Positions 28,107 to 36,171 of a stretch of DNA of 64,000 nt are shown here, one piece after another. Position numbers and translations under genes: made by a program. The notes beneath the pieces are model-generated. The model was not told where the DNA came from, ran no database searches, and saw only the letters and a program-made list of their open reading frames with translations. The stretch is taken from assembly GCA_023251515.1 (NCBI GenBank), contig JAHEYQ010000004.1:1-64000 (forward strand). Reading direction: 5' to 3'. The number at the start of each line of letters is the position of its first letter. The first letter of the stretch is position 1. This DNA is from Bacteroidales bacterium. Lineage in GTDB: Bacteria; Bacteroidota; Bacteroidia; Bacteroidales; JACABE01.

Positions 28107-29636
28107 TTGAAAAAAAACATTAGGTTTGCAAAAAAATATTTTAAGTTGAATCCATTAAAGAAACTTGCAGGGCAAACTGCTATTTACGGATTGCCGACAA
28201 TTATTGGCAGATTGTTGAATTATTTTTTGTTGCCGCTATATACAAGAGTGTTTCTTACTGAAGAATATGGTGTTGTTACTGAACTTTATGCATATATTGC
28301 TTTTTTAATGGTGATATTAACTTATGGTATGGAAACTGCCTTTTTCAGATTTTCGACCAAAGAAAAAGGCAATGATGATGTTTACAACACCTCAGTTATT
28401 TCGTTATTGTTCAGCTCTGTTTTTTTTATTATTCTTACCTGGATTTTTGCAGGTTCTATTGCCAATGCATTAGGATATAATGGTAATTCATCTTATTTTG
28501 TTTGGTTTGCCTGGATTTTGGGGCTTGATGCACTTTCGTCAATTCCATTTGCAAGATTGAGACAAGAGAATAAAGCCAAACGTTTTGCTTTTCTAAAGTC
28601 TGTAAATATTGGGTTGCAAATTGGTTTTAACCTGTTTTTTATAGTTTTGTGCCCTTGGTTAGATAAAATAAGTACAGGATTACCAATCAATAATATATTG
28701 CGTTTGGTTTATTCGCCAGATGTAAGAGTGGCTTATATTTTTATTTCGAATTTATTGGCAAGCATTATTACACTTGTTTTGCTATTGCCTGAAATCATTT
28801 CGATAAAATTCAGGTTTAATAAGGCACTTTGGATTAAGATGATACAGTATTCATTTCCGATTATGATTTGGGGTATGGCTGGTATAGTTAACGAAACTTT
28901 CGACAGGATTTTATTAAAACATTTAATTCCCGAATCGCAACATCCGATGTCGCAACTGGGTATTTATGGCGCGTGTTATAAAATTGCCATTTTGATGACT
29001 TTGTTTATACAGACCTTTAAATTTGCTGCCGAACCTTTCTTCTTTTCACAATCGGAAAAGAGTGATGCTAAAAGAGTTTATGCCGATGTAATGCTGTATT
29101 TTATAATGATTTGCTCTCTTATTTTTTTGGGAGTAATGTTATATATTGATATTGTTATGGGATTGGTAGGTAAAGATTATAGAAGCGGTGCCGGAATTGT
29201 ACCTATACTATTGCTGGCAAACCTTTGTTTGGGTGTATTTTACAATCTTTCGATATGGTATAAAATTACCGACCAGACAAAATTCGGAGCTTATATTTCG
29301 ATGATTGGTGCTGCTATAACGCTAATTCTTAATTTTATTATGGTTCCTACAATGGGATATATGGGTGCTGCATGGGCCACGTTGATTTGTTATTTCTCTA
29401 TTATGTTTATTTCGTATTTGCTCGGGCAGAAGTATTACAGGATTGATTACAATCTGAAAAAAATAGGATTATTTCTTGGATTGGCTTTGTTGCTTTATTT
29501 TATTAGCATTTTACTAAATCTGGACGCAGGCTTTTTGAAGTTTGTAATTCACACTTTTTTATTGCTGATTTATGTTGTTGTAGTATTATTTTCGGAGAAA
29601 GATAAATTAAAATTGATAATCAGCCATAGAGTTTAA
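28107..29636 (+). CDS. Polysaccharide flippase / MATE-like membrane protein
   Basis: A 509-residue polytopic membrane protein with about 12-14 hydrophobic helices, of the oligosaccharide flippase (MOP superfamily, Wzx-like) group that moves lipid-linked sugars across the inner membrane. Typical features: GQTAIYGLPTIIGRLLNYFLLPLYTR at the start and RLRQENKAKRFAFLK in the first third. The start appears to be TTG: the ATG at 28096 is out of frame and opens only MELF before a stop (TGA) that overlaps the TTG, and GGAG precedes the TTG by 6 bp. No glycosyltransferases are adjacent, so its client glycan is unknown. Confidence 0.9.
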   Translation: MKKNIRFAKKYFKLNPLKKLAGQTAIYGLPTIIGRLLNYFLLPLYTRVFLTEEYGVVTELYAYIAFLMVILTYGMETAFFRFSTKEKGNDDVYNTSVISLLFSSVFFIILTWIFAGSIANALGYNGNSSYFVWFAWILGLDALSSIPFARLRQENKAKRFAFLKSVNIGLQIGFNLFFIVLCPWLDKISTGLPINNILRLVYSPDVRVAYIFISNLLASIITLVLLLPEIISIKFRFNKALWIKMIQYSFPIMIWGMAGIVNETFDRILLKHLIPESQHPMSQLGIYGACYKIAILMTLFIQTFKFAAEPFFFSQSEKSDAKRVYADVMLYFIMICSLIFLGVMLYIDIVMGLVGKDYRSGAGIVPILLLANLCLGVFYNLSIWYKITDQTKFGAYISMIGAAITLILNFIMVPTMGYMGAAWATLICYFSIMFISYLLGQKYYRIDYNLKKIGLFLGLALLLYFISILLNLDAGFLKFVIHTFLLLIYVVVVLFSEKDKLKLIISHRV

Positions 29637-29759
29637 TTTTTTCATAGATTTTCAATTCTTTTTGGCTGTATATTATTATGATAACCTCAAATTATACAGC
29701 ATTCTGAAAGGCTTATTTATAAATTACATTTTGGGGCGTTATTGCTAAAGAAAATTTTA

Positions 29760-29767
29760 TAATTTTG
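29760..29767 (+). promoter_or_regulatory. -7 promoter element for mutA (TAATTTTG)
   Basis: TAATTTTG matches TAnnTTTG. It overlaps the upstream TTG candidate start at 29765 and so favours the ATG at 29849, giving a leader of about 75 nt. Confidence 0.55.
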
Positions 29768-29848
29768 CATCAAAATAATAAAAACAATAAAGTAATAGAT
29801 TTATCAATACTTTATGAACTTTATAAACTGTATTTAATTAATAATCAT

Positions 29849-31729
29849 ATGGAAAATAAAGACCCGAAATTGTTTTCAGAATTCCCGCCGGTAACTACCA
29901 AGGAATGGGAAGAAGCAATTCAAGCTGACCTCAAAGGTGCTGATTATGAAAAGAAATTGGTTTGGCAAACTTTAGAAGGTATTAAAGTAAAACCTTATTA
30001 TCGTGCTGAGGATTTGGAAAATTTATCTTATCTGAAAGCCAATCCGGGAGAAGCTCCCTATATTCGTGGTAATAAAAAAGACAATAACAATTGGGATGTG
30101 CGTCAGGACATTGATTGCAATGAGGCTGCAAAAGCCAACGCAATTGCTTTAGATGCAGTTAAAAAAGGGGCTACTTCTATTGGTTTTAAAGCTAAAGAAA
30201 TAAAATCTGCGGCTGATATGGCTACTTTGTTAAATGGAATTGATTGCTCGAAAGTGAAAATCAATTTTATTTCGTCACGTTCTTATCCTCAAACTTTGGA
30301 TTTGTTTATCGGATATCTGAAAGCCAATGGTATTGATTCGGCTAAGGTTGAGGGTTCTGTAAATTTCGATCCTTTCAGCTATTTGCTTACTCATGGCGAT
30401 TTTTATACTACATTCGAAAACAATCTGGTAGAAGCTGAATATGTACTGAAACTTTGTGCAAAAGCTTTGCCAAAATTTAAGGTTATTACAGTAAATGGTC
30501 ATTATTTCCACAATGCAGGTGCTACTATCGTTCAGGAACTGGCATTTTCACTGGCATCGGCCAACGATTATATTTGCAATTTGATAAATAAAGGCGAAAA
30601 TATTGATGAGCTTACACCTAAGTTTATGTTTTCGTTTGCAGTTGGTTCTAACTATTTTATGGAGATTGCCAAAGTTAGAGCTGCCCGTTTGTTGTGGGCT
30701 AAGATTGTAGAACAATACAAGCCTGCAAAACAAGAATCGATGCAGGTTTTTGTTCATCAATCTACTTCGATGTGGAACAAAACAGTTTACGATCCTTATG
30801 TAAATATGCTTAGAACTACCACAGAATCAATGTCGGCAGCCATTGGAGGTGCCGATTCTATTTTGGTGATTCCTTTTGATGAGCCTTATAAGGATGCCGA
30901 CGATTTTTCTACTCACATTGCCCGCAATCAACAAATTATTCTGAAAGAAGAATCATATCTTGATAAAATTGTTGATCCTTCGGCTGGTTCGTATTATATC
31001 GAAAATATTACCGATTCGATAGCTCATTACGCTTGGGATTTGTTTAAAAAAGTGGAAGAAAAAGGTGGCTTTGCCGAAGCTGTTAAGCTTGGTTTTATAC
31101 AAACTGAAATTGAGCAAACTGCCAATATCCGTATAAATGAATATGCCAACAGAAAAACTACCATTTTGGGGACCAATCAATATCCGAATGCCAATGAAAT
31201 GATGATTGACAATATACAGGAAGATGCTGATGATACCATCGAAAAACCATCAAAATACAAAAAACTGAATATTTTCCGTGGCTCTGAACCATTTGAAGAT
31301 TTGAGGCTGGCTACCGAAATATTTGTAAAAGAAGGCAACAAAAAACCTGTTGTATTTATGTTGACAATAGGTAGTTTGGCAATGCGCAAAGCACGTGCTA
31401 CTTTTGCTGCAAATTTCTTTGGTTGTGCCGGTTACGATATTATCGACAACAATGGTTTTAAAACTGCCGAAGATGGTATTAAAGCAGCATTGGAATCGAA
31501 AGCCGAAATTGTGGTTATATGCAGTTCTGATGAAGAATACATTGAGCTGGTACCTGCAATTGCCAAAGCTTTAAAAGCTGCTGATGCAGATATTAATGTG
31601 TCTGTGGCAGGATATCCGAAAGAGCAGATTGAAGAGTTTAAAGCTGCCGGAGTTGATGAATTTATTCATGTAAAATCAAATCTGATTACTACACTTAATG
31701 CCTATCACGAATCATTGGGAATTATCTAA
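29849..31729 (+). CDS. mutA: Methylmalonyl-CoA mutase small subunit
   Basis: The accessory, cofactor-poor subunit of the heterodimeric enzyme that interconverts succinyl-CoA and methylmalonyl-CoA in the succinate-propionate pathway. The 626-residue protein from the ATG at 29849 has the mutase barrel (SRSYPQTLDLFIGYL, then TVNGHYFHNAGATIVQELAF and VDPSAGSYYIENITDSIA) and a C-terminal cobalamin-binding-like region that lacks the DXHXXG histidine motif, as expected for the small subunit. The large subunit gene mutB, normally directly downstream, is absent: a terminator and repeat array follow. A promoter element supports the chosen start. Confidence 0.93.
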   Translation: MENKDPKLFSEFPPVTTKEWEEAIQADLKGADYEKKLVWQTLEGIKVKPYYRAEDLENLSYLKANPGEAPYIRGNKKDNNNWDVRQDIDCNEAAKANAIALDAVKKGATSIGFKAKEIKSAADMATLLNGIDCSKVKINFISSRSYPQTLDLFIGYLKANGIDSAKVEGSVNFDPFSYLLTHGDFYTTFENNLVEAEYVLKLCAKALPKFKVITVNGHYFHNAGATIVQELAFSLASANDYICNLINKGENIDELTPKFMFSFAVGSNYFMEIAKVRAARLLWAKIVEQYKPAKQESMQVFVHQSTSMWNKTVYDPYVNMLRTTTESMSAAIGGADSILVIPFDEPYKDADDFSTHIARNQQIILKEESYLDKIVDPSAGSYYIENITDSIAHYAWDLFKKVEEKGGFAEAVKLGFIQTEIEQTANIRINEYANRKTTILGTNQYPNANEMMIDNIQEDADDTIEKPSKYKKLNIFRGSEPFEDLRLATEIFVKEGNKKPVVFMLTIGSLAMRKARATFAANFFGCAGYDIIDNNGFKTAEDGIKAALESKAEIVVICSSDEEYIELVPAIAKALKAADADINVSVAGYPKEQIEEFKAAGVDEFIHVKSNLITTLNAYHESLGII

Positions 31730-31772
31730 CTCCCTTTTTACGGATTCGTAACAGTAAGTAATATTATTATTT

Positions 31773-31809
31773 AAAAACCGCTAAACAGCCGAATGTTTAG
31801 CGGTTTTTT
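31773..31809 (+). terminator. Rho-independent terminator of mutA
   Basis: AAAAACCGCTAAACA pairs perfectly with TGTTTAGCGGTTTTT (15 bp) around a 6-nt loop, followed by more T residues. Confidence 0.93.
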
Positions 31810-31820
31810 TATGCAGATAG

Positions 31821-32078
31821 TTCCCAAAGCATTCTGCAACATATATGCAAGCTGCATGTATGGCAAAAAATACTTTCGGAAGGGTATATGCAGACTGCAT
31901 GTATGCTTCCGAAACCTTTCGGAAGGGTATATGCAAGCTGCATGTATGCCTCTGAAACCTTTCGGAATAGTATATGCAGACTGCATGTATGTCTCCGAAA
32001 CCTTTCGACATGGTAGTCATGAGTGGTGAGTATGACTCCGAAACCTTTCTATAAGGTAGTCATGAGTGGTGAGCAGAT
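31821..32078. repeat. Tandem hairpin array 2: six copies, 43-bp period
   Basis: Units begin at 31842, 31885, 31928, 31971, 32014 and 32057, exactly 43 bp apart; a degenerate half-unit precedes them at 31821. Each unit in copies 1-4 has two alternating hairpins: TATATGCA-N3-TGCATGTA and CTTCCGAAA-CC-TTTCGGAAG (perfect in copy 2). In copies 1 and 3 the first loop is AGC, in 2 and 4 GAC. In copies 5 and 6 the first hairpin is replaced by TAGTCATGAGTGGTGAG, while the second is partly kept in copy 5. The array lies between the mutA terminator and the terminator of the convergent LEA-like gene. Long open frames on both strands here are by-products of the repeat. Confidence 0.92.
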
Positions 32079-32110
32079 ATATTCAAAATCAATTCCTTAC
32101 AATTTGCTCA

Positions 32111-32149
32111 AAAAACAAAGCCCGATAGCTGTTGGGCTGTCGGGCTTTG
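32111..32149 (-). terminator. Terminator of the LEA-like lipoprotein gene
   Basis: CAAAGCCCGA pairs with TCGGGCTTTG (10 bp). On the minus strand it is followed by a U-run. An alternative shorter pairing of AGCCC with GGGCT is possible inside the loop. Confidence 0.8.
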
Positions 32150-32171
32150 ATTATCAATACTTGTATGGAAA

Positions 32172-32762
32172 TTATTTCCCAAAATCATTTTGTATGGTAA
32201 TATAATCGGGGTAAGGAATTGTAATACCACCCACTACTACCGATGGTTTTGCTTTAAGAGCAATACGCGAAGGTTTGTTACCCTGACCAGCCAGATTCAT
32301 CCCGAAATTAGCAACAGCATCGGCTGATTTACCGCTCAAAACTTTCTTCAAATCAAACGAAAGCGTAAGAGGCATTATAGCCGATTGATTGTTGGGCATC
32401 ACCTCTACCCTTTGGTTCAGATTGCCGCGGGTCATTTCAATATTGTCAATCAAAAGTATCCATTCCATGCCGTTCATCACAGCTTTTTCTTTATTCGGAT
32501 TCTTAACTTCCACATTCAAATTAAAACTCAACGGAAGCTGATTAGTAGCATAAGCCGTTGTTATACGGGCAGCATCCAATATCGATAATGACGACAAATT
32601 TGTTACATTCTGAACATTTACACCAGCCAAACGCACATTGTCAATTGAACTCAGGCGAAAATCGCATTTGGTAAAATTATACATACTCGACAGGTTGTTT
32701 ACCACATCGCAAGCCGATACCACAAATACCAGCAATAATAGGGTGATTTTTAATTTATTCAT
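32172..32762 (-). CDS. LEA type 2-like lipoprotein
   Basis: A 196-residue lipoprotein: signal MNKLKITLLLLVFVVSACDV with lipidation Cys18. The mature part is beta-rich with FNLNVEVKNPNKEKAVMNG and PLTLSFDLKKVL, the pattern of LEA14/WHy-like immunoglobulin-fold domains. Such proteins are found at bacterial envelopes; the function is not established. It is monocistronic, with its own terminator at 32111-32149. Confidence 0.8.
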   Translation of the reverse strand: MNKLKITLLLLVFVVSACDVVNNLSSMYNFTKCDFRLSSIDNVRLAGVNVQNVTNLSSLSILDAARITTAYATNQLPLSFNLNVEVKNPNKEKAVMNGMEWILLIDNIEMTRGNLNQRVEVMPNNQSAIMPLTLSFDLKKVLSGKSADAVANFGMNLAGQGNKPSRIALKAKPSVVVGGITIPYPDYITIQNDFGK

Positions 32763-32816
32763 ATAAAAAGATTTTTATTGTTTTAAACATTTAAACTGCA
32801 AAATAGTTTCGATAAA

Positions 32817-32849
32817 AAAACCGCCTGAAGACTTGCTAAAGGCGGTTTT
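32817..32849 (-). terminator. Terminator downstream of T9SS tail remnant
   Basis: AAAACCGCCT pairs with AGGCGGTTTT around a 13-nt loop, with an A-run (U-run on the minus strand) beyond. It would terminate minus-strand transcription of the truncated gene at 32868-32936. Confidence 0.8.
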
Positions 32850-32867
32850 GATAATAAAACCATGTAT

Positions 32868-32936
32868 TTACAAACGAATAAGTTTTCCGCTATAAGTTTG
32901 ATTTCCTTTTGTAAAGAACGTTGCAAATAATAACAA
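32868..32936 (-). pseudogene. Remnant: C-terminal tail of a T9SS sorting domain
   Basis: The minus strand encodes FATFFTKGNQTYSGKLIRL followed by a stop at 32868. This is the typical final strand of a T9SS type A sorting domain; it lines up with the ends of the complete cargo proteins in this window (for example GLYFIEIF...YKLIKY at 55.6 kb). Nothing upstream encodes the rest: the terminator of the glutathione peroxidase gene lies directly before it. A dedicated terminator follows it. It is therefore the stump of a deleted secreted-protein gene. Confidence 0.65.
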
Positions 32937-32969
32937 AAAAAGCTGAACCTTTAGCAGATTCAGCTTTTT
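32935..32969 (-). terminator. Terminator of glutathione peroxidase gene
   Basis: AAAAAGCTGAA pairs with TTCAGCTTTTT around an 11-nt loop; on the minus strand the A-run becomes a U7 tail. Confidence 0.85.
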
Positions 32970-32993
32970 ATCAATAAAACCAAATAAAAACTA

Positions 32994-33545
32994 TTATTTT
33001 GAAGTTTTGATAAACTGTATAATGCGTTCGCTTGTAGGACTTTCTTTTGGTGTAACCATATCAACCAAATTGCCGTTTTCATCAATCAAAAATTTTTGAA
33101 AATTCCACTGAACAGGAGCATCCATTACACCATTCTCTGATTTTGTTGTAAGCCATTTATACAAAGGATTGATATCGTCACCTTTAACTGATATTTTTCC
33201 CATCATTTGAAAACTAACACCATAGTTTTTCTCACAAAAAGATTTTATTTCAGCATTGGTTCCGGGTTCCTGCGCCATAAAATTATTTGCCGGAAATCCG
33301 ATAATGGTAAATCTGGCACTACCATACATTTTGAACAGTTCCTCCAACTGCTTGTATTGAGGAGTAAGTCCGCATTTTGAAGCGGTATTTACAACCAATA
33401 CTTTGGTGCCTTTTAAAGATGCCAAGTCAAAATCTTTGCCATCAATGGTTTTAACTTTAAAACTATAGAAATTCTGTTCCTGAGTTTGAGCAAAAACACC
33501 CAAACTTACAATTAATAAAGCAATTAATGCAATTGATTTCTTCAT
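32994..33545 (-). CDS. Glutathione peroxidase family protein (Cys type), exported
   Basis: Reduces peroxides, probably using thioredoxin-like donors since it is a cysteine, not selenocysteine, enzyme. The 183-residue protein has a Sec signal peptide (ending LGVFAQ), so it is periplasmic. Motifs: NTASKCGLTPQYKQLEELF with the catalytic Cys near residue 58, the FPANNFMAQEPGT motif with the conserved Asn/Gln position, and WNFQKFLID with the catalytic Trp and Asn. It is monocistronic. Confidence 0.94.
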   Translation of the reverse strand: MKKSIALIALLIVSLGVFAQTQEQNFYSFKVKTIDGKDFDLASLKGTKVLVVNTASKCGLTPQYKQLEELFKMYGSARFTIIGFPANNFMAQEPGTNAEIKSFCEKNYGVSFQMMGKISVKGDDINPLYKWLTTKSENGVMDAPVQWNFQKFLIDENGNLVDMVTPKESPTSERIIQFIKTSK

Positions 33546-33616
33546 ATTTATATTATTGTATTTGTTTATTATATCCTGAATTATCAGATGTTAAACAAGC
33601 CTGTTTGTAAAAAGTT

Positions 33617-34912
33617 TTATTGATATTGATAAGATGTTTTGAACGTAACTTTACCTTCATCATTTTTTGAATAAACAATTAATGGTAATCCCTTTTCATT
33701 ACGCTCATACTCTGTTGAAAAATCTATTATAGAACCTCCTTTTTTATAATTATTGTATTTTACAAAATATCCGTTTTTATCATACAAATACTCGTATCTA
33801 TAAGTTACAATTCCATTTCTGTTATAAAAATTACGCGAACTTTTTAAAAGAATCTTGTCATCATTGTATTCATATACATATTCTATTCTTGGCTGTTGAT
33901 TCTTGTTAAAATCTACAACATTACAAACCCAGCCAGTGGCAGTTTTATTATTTGTGGTTTTTGTAGTTAATATGTTTTTATTGTTATAGCTTAAAGATTC
34001 AATCAAAATACTGTCTTTGTTATATTTTCTTACATCTTTATAAATCATTCCGTCTTCACCGGTCGAGATATTTGTAATTGTGAAATTACCATCTTTATCA
34101 AAATCAGATAATTTGCAAAATCTAACTGTATCTTTCAGGTTTTTAACTTCTTCGGCTTTATTACTACAAGCGTACGACCAGAATTTTTTCAATTTACCTT
34201 TGCCATTGTAGTTGGCAGTTGATTCTATTTCTCCATTGTCGTAATATTTATTTACAATTCTGTTAATTAGCTTTTTATCTTTTCCTTTGTAAGCAAGATT
34301 TTCAATAACTCTCGACTTTTCATTATAAACAAAAACTCTTGTAATTTCAGGCTTTCCATCTTTGCTAAATGTTTTTCCTTCAATTATTCTTGATTTTTCA
34401 TCCAACACATTTTCATACCAATAGCTTGTTTTTCCGTTTCGCTTAAAATTTTTATATGAAAGAACAATTCCTTTCTCATTATAAACAGATTCAGTATGAT
34501 TGATAATTTTACCTTTTTTATTATATTTTTTAAAAAGTGTGGTATTGCCGTTTTTATCATAATTTACTTCTACCCCCAAATATGGCTTTTCATCTTTTTT
34601 AGGGTCTTGATAATTAATCTGCATTTTTTCAATATGAGCTTTTTTGTATTGATTATCCGGTCGTTTAAAGTATTTTAAGCGATTAAACGGATTATAAAAA
34701 GACTCAGCATTTTTGTAATAATCATAATCATCTAAAAAAGTACTGAAATTACTTTGCGGATAATAATAATAATAATAATAGTATTGTTGCGATTTTAAAC
34801 CCAATGGGGCAGTAAAAGCTATCGTAACAAAAATTGCCATTATTAAACTTTTACGACAAATTTGCAATTTAACTTCAGTTTTTGAGAGGTTTGCATTTAA
34901 TTTTTCTTTCAT
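33617..34912 (-). CDS. Exported YD/MORN-like repeat protein with poly-Tyr run
   Basis: A 431-residue protein I do not assign to a named family. It has a hydrophobic stretch (AIFVTIAFTAPLGLKSQQ) followed at once by eight tyrosines. If translation began at Met25 this would be a conventional signal peptide; from the annotated start a basic 24-residue extension precedes it. The remainder is built of irregular repeats of about 20-24 residues like YDKNGNTTLFKKYNKKGK and YNEKGIVLSYKNF, resembling YwqK/YD-type beta repeats that bind surfaces or sugars in other proteins. It follows the anti-sigma gene by 29 bp and is the last gene of the ECF module, so it may be its output or input. Confidence 0.7.
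   Translation of the reverse strand: MKEKLNANLSKTEVKLQICRKSLIMAIFVTIAFTAPLGLKSQQYYYYYYYYPQSNFSTFLDDYDYYKNAESFYNPFNRLKYFKRPDNQYKKAHIEKMQINYQDPKKDEKPYLGVEVNYDKNGNTTLFKKYNKKGKIINHTESVYNEKGIVLSYKNFKRNGKTSYWYENVLDEKSRIIEGKTFSKDGKPEITRVFVYNEKSRVIENLAYKGKDKKLINRIVNKYYDNGEIESTANYNGKGKLKKFWSYACSNKAEEVKNLKDTVRFCKLSDFDKDGNFTITNISTGEDGMIYKDVRKYNKDSILIESLSYNNKNILTTKTTNNKTATGWVCNVVDFNKNQQPRIEYVYEYNDDKILLKSSRNFYNRNGIVTYRYEYLYDKNGYFVKYNNYKKGGSIIDFSTEYERNEKGLPLIVYSKNDEGKVTFKTSYQYQ
34760..34780. repeat. Trinucleotide microsatellite coding for poly-Tyr
   Basis: Seven perfect ATA units on the plus strand encode seven consecutive TAT Tyr codons, with a TAC giving the eighth, right after the predicted signal peptide. 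Length change by slippage would stay in frame and alter the number of tyrosines. Confidence 0.85.
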
Positions 34913-34941
34913 TTGAATAATTGTTTTAATTGATATTAAGT

Positions 34942-35562
34942 TTAATTGTTAACGTTATTATTGGAATTTATAGTATCCTGATTTTGATTATTTACGATTG
35001 ATGAAAAATCCATGTTTAATAATTGAGTAGTAATATCATTGTAATCATAATGATATATTTCATTATCATCTTTTTCATCAATGCTTTTATTATGTTCTTT
35101 TTTTATTCCTTCGAGCCTTTGTATATTTTTAGTTTCAATGATTTGAGTTATCATTGTATCAGGTTGAATTAGATTATTTTCTATCAAAACAGTATCAATA
35201 TTAGCAAACAAAGCTAAATCGGGCTTTTTCTGATAATTTTTAAACAAAAACGAGAAAAATATAACTAAACTTATGGTTGCAGCTACATAAATTATATTTA
35301 AAACTACTGATTTTCTTTTAGTCCTTTTATTTCTGCTTTTCTTTTGAAAAGCTTTATCAAAAGCACTCATGTCAATTACAGGAGTGGTTTGATTTATATC
35401 TTTAATAAACAATGATTTACTTCTTAGTAAAATTTTTTGAGCTGTTTCAAATTCATTTTGATTTTCAAAGCAAGTTCTGATTATTTGTAATTCGCTTTTA
35501 CTAAGAGAGTCAAAAGATTTATTTAATAGGATATTTTCTATGTCTTTATTGATTGTTTGCAT
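34942..35562 (-). CDS. Putative anti-sigma factor, single membrane helix
   Basis: A 206-residue protein: a cytoplasmic helical N-terminus (about 1-90), one membrane helix (VVLNIIYVAATISLVIFFSFLF, about 88-109) and an acidic Asn/Asp-rich periplasmic tail. Its gene overlaps the end of the ECF sigma gene by 17 bp, the usual sign of a sigma/anti-sigma pair. No zinc anti-sigma (ZAS) or FecR motif was recognised, so the assignment rests on context and topology. Confidence 0.65.
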   Translation of the reverse strand: MQTINKDIENILLNKSFDSLSKSELQIIRTCFENQNEFETAQKILLRSKSLFIKDINQTTPVIDMSAFDKAFQKKSRNKRTKRKSVVLNIIYVAATISLVIFFSFLFKNYQKKPDLALFANIDTVLIENNLIQPDTMITQIIETKNIQRLEGIKKEHNKSIDEKDDNEIYHYDYNDITTQLLNMDFSSIVNNQNQDTINSNNNVNN

Positions 35563-36160
35563 TTTTCAATATTGTTTTTGGATTAAATTCATTCATTTTT
35601 AGAGCTAAGTTTTTAAGAACATAAAAAATTCTGGACTTTACTGTTCCTTCCGGACATTGCATGATTTGTGCTATTTCTTTATAACTTAAATCTTGCTGAT
35701 AGCGGAGAACAAAACTTAATGAATGTTCCTCGCTTAATGTGTTTATCTCTTTTTCTAATTTCTTATTAAACCATGCTCTATCATTACTATCAATCAAGCT
35801 TATATTACTATTCGTTGCTATGGAATCAAAATTAAAATTATTAATAAGGTTTCCTTTTGAATTTATATTTCGAAATTCGTTTTTACACATATTGGAAGCC
35901 AAAGTATAAATCCAAGTTCTGAATTTGTATTGAGGATTATAAGTGTCTGATTTATCTATTATTTTAATAAATAAATCCTGTAAAAAGTCTTTTGCTTTAT
36001 CTGTATCGTTATAAAACATTCGAGTGAAGAAAGCAAATAGTTTAGAGGAATATCGAAGATACAATTCATTAAAAGCTGCCTCGTTATTTCTAACTATTAA
36101 ACTCATTAGTTCTTCATCTGAATACTTAGTGTAATTTGTTTTAAGAAATTTATATTTCAT
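35546..36160 (-). CDS. ECF RNA polymerase sigma factor
   Basis: A 204-residue alternative sigma factor. Region 2 is seen in NNEAAFNELYLRYSSKLFAF, DFLQDLFIKI and FRTWIYTLASNMCKNEFRN; region 4 in LRYQQDLSYKEIAQIMQCPEG and VKSRIFYVLKNL, the DNA-recognition helix-turn-helix for the -35 element. The linker between them is long. It lies in an apparent operon of five genes, behind two secreted paralogues and before the anti-sigma gene. An ECF-type promoter candidate (37343-37367) precedes the operon, so it may be autoregulated. Confidence 0.93.
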   Translation of the reverse strand: MKYKFLKTNYTKYSDEELMSLIVRNNEAAFNELYLRYSSKLFAFFTRMFYNDTDKAKDFLQDLFIKIIDKSDTYNPQYKFRTWIYTLASNMCKNEFRNINSKGNLINNFNFDSIATNSNISLIDSNDRAWFNKKLEKEINTLSEEHSLSFVLRYQQDLSYKEIAQIMQCPEGTVKSRIFYVLKNLALKMNEFNPKTILKNANNQ

Positions 36161-36171
36161 TCGGTAACAGT

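Noticed and set aside
29765..29848. TTG start for mutA giving 28 extra residues
   Set aside because: The promoter element overlaps it and the extension lacks similarity to the family.
31771..32029. Open frames on both strands over repeat array 2, with Cys- and Tyr-containing peptides
   Set aside because: They arise from stop-free 43-bp units translated in rotating frames, begin inside a terminator, and exist on both strands.
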